A stretch of DNA of 64,000 nucleotides from Nematostella vectensis (taxonomy: Eukaryota > Cnidaria > Anthozoa > Actiniaria > Edwardsiidae): contig NC_064038.1 in the NCBI RefSeq assembly GCF_932526225.1, positions 1,054,001-1,118,000 of the forward strand, in the 5' to 3' direction. The translations under genes and the position numbers were made by a program. Shown here one piece after another: positions 57,201-64,000 of this stretch. The notes beneath the pieces were generated by a model. It did not search any database, was not told the DNA's origin, and worked only from the letters and a program-made list of their open reading frames with translations. How positions within the stretch are numbered: the stretch's first letter is position 1; each line of letters starts with the position of its first letter.

Positions 57201-58670
57201 CTTATCCGGGGATAACTGCGAGCTTATCCGCGATTTTCTCCTACTTGAAGCGCTTTCCCGAGAAAATGCCGTATTCCCCACCTCCTATGGGCAGATTCTT
57301 GTCACTAACACTACAGTAATGATCCCATGGGTTTTCAGATAAATATTGTTATTTTTAAAACGAGTTTTCATGGGCTCATTCATACTCATGAATTCGATTC
57401 CCGAGCAAAGAGATGTTTACATCCAAGGAGAAACTGACACATTCTTATCACAAAACATTAACATGGAAGTGAGGCAGAAGTCGAAATAGCGCTTCAAGAG
57501 GCCAGAGCCTCGTCTCAACCTCGCTGGCCACTGAATAGAGAGACGCACGAGGCTCTGGAACCAGGGTAGTGGCGAGGTGAGAGTACGGTTGCTAGGGTGG
57601 AGATAATGGTGGCTGTGATGAGGGTTGCTAGGGTGGTGATGACGGTTGCTGTGATGGTGATGAGGGTTGCTAGGGTGGTGATGATGATAAATGGTGGTGA
57701 TGGTAGTGATGATGGTTATGGTGATGATGATGATGGCAGTGGTGGTGGTCTCAGTGCTAAAGATAGCGATAATAATAGTGACAATTATTATAATGATAGT
57801 CGTGATTATAATTGTGGTGGCGGTATTGGTAATGAAGGTGATTATGATGATTGTGATGATGATGATGGTGATGGTGATGATTGTGATGATGGTGATGGTG
57901 ATGATGATGGTGATGGTAAAGGTGGTGATGGTGATGATGATGGTGGTGCAATGATGATGATGGTGATGATGATTACATGATTACAATACATCATGATTAC
58001 ATGATTTCCAGTCTGATCCTGTCGATCTCGGTGAGGTCTGCGTCTCCCTGTGCTTCCGTCCATTCAGCGGTCGCCTAATTGTAACGGTCACCAAGATTCA
58101 AGGGCTGTCTAAAGTAGCGGTCGAACGAACAGGTAGATACATCTACATCAAACCTTTTATACCCCATTAAACGAGGAAAATTTGAGGAAAAGTTGTGCAC
58201 AAAATTTGAGGTGGCATCACCGACAATATTTAGCGATAACGTACTCGAGCACGGTGATAAAGTTTAAAGACCTTGCCAAAAAACGACTCGGCCTTTTACC
58301 ACCACTTCGGTACTGTTACAAAAAAACATGAATAACCTTAAAGTGTCTGGTTTCAGATCCTTATATAAAGCTGTCGTTATACTGCGATGGAGTTCGCCTC
58401 TCAAAAGCTAACACACGAGTGAAGCGGAGGACCTTAAACCCCATATACAACGAGAAATTCAACTTCAACGTAACCGCTGACCAGATCTCGCACACCACCG
58501 TCGCGCTCAGGGTTGCCAACCATCGCGAAGCCCACGCTCCGAGCCTCGGTTTGGTGTTACTGGGGTATAACTCTCGAGGGTCCGGTCAGGAACAATGGCA
58601 TGGTATGCTGGAGTCGCCTAGTCGGCACATCGAGAAATGGCATAAGATATTGCCGGACGACCTGGCTTAG
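54253..58670 (+). CDS. Synaptotagmin-like protein, TM plus C2A and C2B
   Basis: Exons: 54253-54426, 55890-56747, 58012-58132, 58357-58670; 488 aa with consistent phases. The ATG at 54253 gives MIWQNTG directly before a membrane segment (CVLGLLVFPVLVGVAIGYLL), like the short N-termini of the paralogues. The frame is open upstream with several possible acceptors, so an extra 5' exon is possible. A highly charged linker leads to C2A (GRLRFALNYNATKTELQVTI, NPYVKISLLP, AVFNESF, VIGEIHFPLSEL) and C2B (GRLIVTVTKI, DPYIKLSLY, TLNPIYNEKFNF, EKWHKILP). Loop-3 residues (NYHEYFKERY; NHREAHAPS) lack the acidic calcium ligands. C2A resembles the single-C2 gene at 34.9-35.9 kb most closely. It is the only plus-strand member of the cluster. 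Intron 1 holds an array copied from its donor; intron 2 holds a RecQ-like fragment and GAT-rich repeats. Confidence 0.83.
54406..55330. repeat. ~115-bp array copied from the TM-exon end and donor of the plus-strand synaptotagmin-like gene
   Basis: Seven copies of GTACCAGAAGATTAAG then GTAAAGCAATAATTG follow the real junction at 54426/54427 (near 54541, 54652, 54770, 54883, 54999, 55115 and 55232; the last has GGTTAAG). Each unit also holds GGATCGGTGT, a TATATATAATAG word and a G-rich block. Confidence 0.93.
55380..55482. repeat. GAGATTTTGAGATTCT array
   Basis: About seven imperfect 15-16-bp copies in the same intron. Confidence 0.88.
56920..57342 (+). pseudogene. RecQ-like helicase N-terminal fragment with altered Walker A
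   Basis: An open stretch of about 140 codons includes VQKEFINKRRDVFYVLPTGY then GESLIS, matching the Q-motif and motif I of RecQ-type helicases (usual form LPTGxGKS). The invariant Lys of Walker A is Glu here, so ATP hydrolysis would fail. After about 60 residues the similarity fades and no DEAH box or later motif is present. It sits in intron 2 of the plus-strand synaptotagmin-like gene, between two blocks that resemble that gene's C2A exon end. Most likely it is a captured or retroposed fragment. Recognition is by motif only. Confidence 0.55.
57560..57975. repeat. GGTTGCTAGGGTGG and GATGGT-rich repeats, intron 2 of the plus-strand synaptotagmin-like gene
   Basis: Imperfect GTTGCTAGGGTGG units pass into a GAT/GGT tract. 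A related block at 56748-56880 begins exactly at the C2A-exon donor. Confidence 0.8.
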
Positions 58671-58774
58671 GCCCGCTGCACCTTACGTGCCTCAATGAAC
58701 TCAACACAAATGACCCTATATAACACGAACAACGTGGATTTGCAAAAGGAATTGGTTTAGAACATGATAAATTG

Positions 58775-58780
58775 AATAAA
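58775..58780 (+). other. Candidate polyadenylation signal
   Basis: AATAAA lies about 105 bases after the stop codon of the plus-strand synaptotagmin-like gene, a normal spacing for a short 3' UTR. Confidence 0.5.
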
Positions 58781-61084
58781 CAGTATAGAAAGCTATTGTA
58801 GTTAGTTAGTTGCGTCTTGTACATGTCCATCTGTATTCTGGGGCGGATCCAGGGATGATTCAATAAGGTCAATAAATAATTTAATCACACGTCTCGCCTT
58901 GGAGCCAGGGTAGCGAACCCATTTCTTCTGAACAGTTCTTCGCCCTCAGTCTAATCGTCCTTTTTGTCATCTTTCTTTCTCGGTGAAACAGAGATGCCTA
59001 TCCACACGCATGCACACGAGAGCGTATGTGATTGGCTAGACTTCCTGTCAATCAACTAGCCAAGATGTCAGCACAATTAAGTGCAATGGGGGAAGGGAGT
59101 TCATCTTATTCATTATATTTCACTGAATTAGTTAGGTTCCAATCGAAATAATACATTAGCTGCTCCATATTTCTATATAGTTATATAAATCCATACATAG
59201 GTATGAAATCAAATTAAAAACAATCTACATTTCTAATTCTTAGGAGAAACGAAGGGAACTTCGAAATGGTACAAAATGGTAAAATCATCAGGGAGTGAGG
59301 TGAGGTTTTTGCTCGAGTTATTTGGGTAAAAGTGATTGGAAATTAGGTTTCAAGAAAAATCTTGGTTCTAGTTAAAAAAGAATTCTATTTATCTAGCGTC
59401 CCCCGCGTCTAAATACCCGAGTTCCAGTTAGCTGTAGATCTCACTATTATTCTATGGTGATCATAAGCCTTCTCTTTTTTGGGATCGGGAGAGATCAACG
59501 CCAAACTTTCTACATTAAAAAAAATACTTTTTCATCCGACCATTTTAACCCTTAAAGGCTTCACCATCCTATTGTTATCGAAAGAATCTAAGATTGTCCC
59601 TTCATGTGACTCATTTCTAACGTGCTCCGTATCACATCTTCTGAACTTTCGTCACAGAATAACCCTGAAGTGTTTCCTTTCTCTCTACTCTTGAAAGGCA
59701 CTAGACGATAGCTAATGGGATGGTCTACAAACGTAGAAATATGGTGTCAAAAAGCGTTTAGATAAAATGACTCTTGTTTCAATTGTGAGGTGAATGCAAC
59801 TGAAAGTTTTAAGTAAACTGAAAGTTTTCCTGGTGAGGTGCACTTAAGTTTACTTACAAGGAAAGCTTTCGAACAAAGAAACTATCAGTCAATAACTGTA
59901 GAGTGGAATAATACAACACCACAGTCCATGATATAAAACTCAAGTTTTGAATTTTTTTATTCGAGCATGAAAGTGTGGTGTATTTGTATCACGATAGAAT
60001 CAGAATGATATAGAGACTGAAATAGCACAGATCTTTCATTGTCGGACTTGATCCATTGCGTTTTAATGACTCTAAAATTCAACAAAGAGCCTGAAATATT
60101 GCATGGTCATTATACTCTTCTGGTAAATGAGCCGAGCCACAATTAATCAAGTGAAGAACTGTATACCTTTGACTCGAGTGTATGGCAATTATACATTTTT
60201 AGGGACAGCTTGGAAAAATAATAATTGCTAAGTACTGTGTGTCGTGTCAAAGATGAAACTCAAGCGCACGAATGATTCGTATCGCTATAGTCGCTATAGT
60301 CGGATCCTTTCTTTGCGCCCTACTCTTGTTAACTCGGTTTTACCACGCCTTCGTATGCGACCATCTTGAGCTGTGACTGCACTAGCTCGAACACCGTTTA
60401 TGGCAGTGTGAAAAGAGTTCGTCTTCGGGTTAATAAAACCAAAAGATCCACTCGTTAAAATGTGTTTCTTAATTTCTTAGGAAGCCTGATCAAGTGAAGT
60501 TTCAATAGACATCTCAGTCTACCGTGTACTAGGGAAATGATTATCTGAAAGGGGGTGGGGTGGGGGGGGGGGTTAGGGGCGGAAGGCCTAAAGGGAGGGG
60601 GTTGGTATTTCTTTTTAACTTTTCATGCATTTCTTCTAAAATGTTCGTCCCAATGCTGGGACAGACTAACGCATTTCTAAAACTTCACTATGCCATCCAC
60701 TAGATTGTCATTATATTTAGTACTTGATTTTATTTTGAAATGACAGTCTGATGGAAGATTTATTTGTTATTGAGTCTAGAACTGACTGCGTATGAATACT
60801 CAGGGCGTAGAGGACATTCCGTGCATGACTATGAAAATGCGAGGAGATTGATGGCTCTATGGAATTAAAGCAGTCATTAGTCGGTAGCATTCCTCTCTAT
60901 TGTGAAACACACACATTTTGCTTTTCCAAAGCATTCTTATCACTAATGGGGCCAGAAGTTTTACAAAGATCTAGTTAATCTATGGATCATATCAATTTCA
61001 GGCGGGTTTTCACTTGTCTATTCCTAAGAGCGTTATTCTACTAAAGAGGGGGACTGTATTGAACTACTGATTCATCCATTGATC
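58781..61084. other. Non-coding, nothing recognised
   Basis: Short frames only. A G-rich run lies near 60550-60600. No domain, splice-consistent exon set or RNA gene was seen. Confidence 0.5.
60272..60376 (+). CDS. Possible 34-residue hydrophobic small ORF
   Basis: The frame begins MIRIAIVAIVGSFLCALLLL, continues with a short polar end and stops at TGA. It could be a membrane micropeptide, the start of an unrecognised gene or chance. No splice donor or homology is recognised, and nothing around it supports expression. Confidence 0.15.
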   Translation: MIRIAIVAIVGSFLCALLLLTRFYHAFVCDHLEL

Positions 61085-61290
61085 CGCCAATGAGCCTAAA
61101 TATATGACAAAGAATTCACCTTGAAGCCCTCCTAAAATAGCTTGCACGTTACTAACGACCCTCGCTGTCTCCGCGAAAGAAATTTATTGCAATTGCTTGA
61201 TTGACTGGGAGAAGATTGAAAAGAAAAGGTCGTGACCCAGATGTGAATGGCGCAGATCTGAGCGCGACTAAGTGATTGTCTTACTACTAC
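61085..61290. repeat. Diverged direct duplication, copy 1
   Basis: Shares words with 62845-63050 in the same order: TCACCTTGAA.GCCCTC, TTTATTGCAA, TTGATTGACT.GGAGAAGA, and AAAGGTCG then AACC or GACC. The copies flank the 47-bp satellite. Confidence 0.65.
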
Positions 61291-61511
61291 TAATGATTAT
61301 CAAAAATTAAGATGGGTAGTTAGCAAATGGTAAAATCGTGAATTCTTTAACTTTGTTCAAAGAAAAGTATTCTGGCAAAAGGGAAAGTGCCAATATTTTG
61401 GTTGATTATCCTTCCCATTATGTTTTTCTTCGGATAGATATTGAAGGAAATAAAATTTTCCCTCATCTTTGCGAACTCTGATGGTGGTTTCCCACGTATT
61501 CCAATGGAATT

Positions 61512-62625
61512 ACAGGCCGAGTGTGTTAGCGCGTCAGCGTATGGGGCCTCTCACTACAGGCCGAGTGTGTTAGCGCGTCAGCGTATGGGGCCTCTCACCA
61601 CAGGTCGCCCACTGTGTTAGCGCGTCAGCGTATGGGGCCTCTCACCACAGGTCGCCCACTGTGTTAGCGCGTCAGCGTATGGGGCCTCTCACCACAGGTC
61701 GCCCACTGTGTTAGCGCGTCAACGTATGGGGCCTCTCACCACAGGTCGCCCACTGTGTTAGCGCGTCAGCGTATGGGGCCTCTCACTACAGGCCGAGTGT
61801 ATTAGCGCGTCAGCGTATGGGGCCTCTCACCACAGGTCGCCTACTGTGTTAGCGCGTCAGCGTATGGGGCCTCTCACCACAGGTCGCTCACTGTGTTAGC
61901 GCGTCAGCATATGCGGCCTCTCACCACAGGTCGCCCACTGTGTTAGCGCGTCAGCGTATGGGGCCTCTCACCACAGGTCGCTCACTGTGTTAGCGCGTCA
62001 GCGTATGGGGCCTCTCACTACAGGTCGCTCAGTGTGTTAGCGCGTCAGCGTATGGGGCCTCTCACCACAGGTCGCTCACTGTGTTAGCCCGTCAGCGTAT
62101 GGGGCCTCTCACTACAGGTCGCTCAGTGTGTTAGCGCGTCAGCGTATGGGGCCTCTCACTACAGGTCGCCCACTGTGTTAGCGCGTCAGCGTATGGGGCC
62201 TCTCACCACAGGCGGCCCACTGTGTTAGCGCGTCAGCGTATGGGGCCTCTCACCACAGGTCGCCCACTGTGTTAGCGCGTCAGCGTATGGGGCCTCTCAC
62301 CACAGGTCGCTCACTGTGTTAGCGCGTCAGCGTATGGGGCCTCTCACCACAGGTCGCTCACTGTGTTAGCGCGTCAGCGTATAGGGCCTCTCACCACAGG
62401 TCGCTCACTGTGTTAGCGCGTCAGCGTATAGGGCCTCTCACCACAGGTCGCTCACTGTGTTAGCGCGTCAGCGTATGGGGCCTCTCACCACAGGTCGCTC
62501 ACTGTGTTAGCGCGTCAGCGTATAGGGCCTCTCACCACAGGTCGCTCACTGTGTTAGCGCGTCAGCGTATAGGGCCTCTCACCACAGGTCGCTCACTGTG
62601 TTAGCACGTCAGCGTATTGGGCCTC
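61512..62625. repeat. 47-bp satellite, ~24 copies
   Basis: Unit contains GTGTTAGCGCGTCAGCGTAT and GGGGCCTCTCACCACAGGTC; highly homogeneous. Confidence 0.95.
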
Positions 62626-62844
62626 CATCTGCTGGAACAGGTCTTCGATTCCCGGTCGACTCATGGGTAGTATCTGTTTCTCTTCCCTGAATTTGACTTT
62701 TACGTATGTGACCTTAACTTGTGGCCCTTATAACATAGTTGATACTGTATAAGCCTATATGTATATACACCAAAAAATGGAATACGGCTCTGCCAAATTT
62801 TCGTCTTTAATAAGACTTCTTCTTCTTCGTCTTTAATAAGACTT

Positions 62845-63050
62845 CTTCCTTCAAAGCATAGGTGACAACGCAGAAATCACCTTGAACGCCCTCTTGAAAT
62901 AGCAGGAATTTTACGATTATCCTTGTCTACGTTTATTGCAACAATTTGATTGACTAGGAGAAGAATGATTGAATAAAGGTCGCAACCTGCTTTTAGTGCA
63001 AATGTGAGTGTGAGTTATCGGCTTCAATCTTGTAGTAGTCGTGGAATATA
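62845..63050. repeat. Diverged direct duplication, copy 2
   Basis: Partner of the block at 61085-61290. It lies about 400 bp upstream of the secreted-protein exon, so the duplicated block may include promoter or regulatory DNA. Confidence 0.65.
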
Positions 63051-63441
63051 AGGGTACAGTGAGCAAATTTACATTTTGAGAGACGGGGTAGGAAATATAG
63101 GACTATAGGAGGATCGTAGCCTAGCATAAGAAAAGATGATTTTCCCCTTTGTTTCGTTATCCTTGTTTGCTTCTTATCTTTTTAATTTACTGTGTAAGGA
63201 AAGTTCCAGAGTATCGTACTTAGTACTTGTGCTACACTTGGACATGCATAATATAAGATGATGGTGTTTTGTACTTAGTGGCACACTTGGTATGCAGATC
63301 AAGAAGATGGTCGTTTGTCTCTGTTCAGTACCCACCTAAGCATAACTGGAAGGGGATAAATGGGGAGGAACTCTTGCTCTCCTCGCAGAAGCGAGCAGCT
63401 CTCCTCTTCGACAGAAGTAAGAGCTCTGCAAAGCATGAGCT

Positions 63442-63526
63442 ATGATGCTGAAAGCACTTTTGCTAGTGGGCCTTCTCATCGCTGTCTCTGCAGACAAGCA
63501 ACAAGACGAACAACTAAGCCTTTATG
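63442..63526 (+). CDS. First exon of an unidentified secreted protein (partial)
   Basis: ATGATG at 63442 opens MMLKALLLVGLLIAVSADKQ, a textbook signal peptide with an Ala-x-Ala-like cleavage region, followed by an acidic and Gln-rich start of the mature chain. The exon ends at a good donor (TATG then GTGAGG) in phase 1; without splicing the frame stops a few codons later. The remaining exons must lie beyond the window or in the last 470 bases, where I could not identify one. The product is unknown. Confidence 0.5.
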
Positions 63527-64000
63527 GTGAGGACGAATAGGACTTAAAAAGGCAATATTAACCCTTACCTCAGAGATGAAATCAATATGTGCATCCGGTT
63601 TTATCCTTGTCGAAGAATTTGGGTGGTAGGCTTAAAACTGAAAACTCAGGAACGCCCCTTTAAACGACGGTTCACCAATGAGAGTTAAACGATTGATATC
63701 GAATATCTGATATCGGGGCTACGCTTGGCCTTGGTGTTGCCTATGTAAAACGTATTACTCTGAGGATCGTCTATTTTGTACAAGGTGTTTTTTTGTGTAT
63801 TTTATTTGAAACAATTCCCTTGCAACTCACATATATTCTTATTAAATTGCCGTCTAGCCTCTATCTAGAAGGTCAGCAGAGCATTTTTTACCGCACATTA
63901 CGATATTTTATGATCACTTTAAAGTCTTCCTAGCAAATCAGCAAATAAGAGAAAAAAATCAATTTCCATCGGCGGATTTCTCGAGACTATAGCGATAACG

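Noticed and set aside
57597-57980. Asp/Gly-rich 127-codon frame
   Set aside because: GAT/GGT simple repeat inside an intron.
61512-62625. Possible CRISPR-like or tRNA-like array
   Set aside because: 47-bp units are continuous repeats without spacers, and no cloverleaf can be drawn.

Overview
The window looks like intron-rich animal DNA, most plausibly from a cnidarian (an anthozoan such as Nematostella). That is an inference from the gene content, small GT-AG introns, AT-rich composition, non-LTR retrotransposon relics and abundant minisatellites. No database was available, so every gene name rests on motifs and domain order. There are no bacterial operons and no CRISPR.

Layout. (1) 3.6-22.4 kb, minus strand: three head-to-tail protein disulfide isomerase genes. 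The first is a full PDIA3/ERp57-type enzyme (11 exons, two WCGHC sites, C-terminal KSEL). The other two are single-thioredoxin-domain secreted relatives: a 177-aa protein with a CSDC site, and a 548-aa protein with a CHHC site and a long Gln/Pro/Ala-rich tail. All three share the same intron inside the active-site Trp codon. (2) 25.3-58.7 kb: four synaptotagmin-like genes, three on the minus strand and one on the plus strand. Each has a short N-terminus, one membrane segment and C2 domains whose calcium-binding aspartates are largely lost. One has a 4-kb exon and encodes about 1,500 aa with internal repeats; another has lost its C2B exons. (3) 58.7-64 kb: mostly non-coding, with a 47-bp satellite between two copies of a diverged duplication, then exon 1 of a secreted protein (63,442-63,526) running off the window.

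Mobile elements: a LINE C-terminal relic carrying an in-frame minisatellite and an inserted short TIR element, a second LINE tail, a foldback element, a RecQ-helicase-like fragment, and a retrozyme-like unit with a complete type I hammerhead ribozyme (49,150-49,192).

Most unusual signal: more than 25 tandem arrays occupy the window, and at least six intronic ones are built from the splice site of the adjacent exon. Some units begin exactly at the donor GT; others carry exon sequence across the junction. The result is 6 to 20 consecutive copies of a usable-looking donor or acceptor next to the real one. I know of no description of this as a general phenomenon. It is the best candidate here for something new, with the hammerhead retrozyme second.
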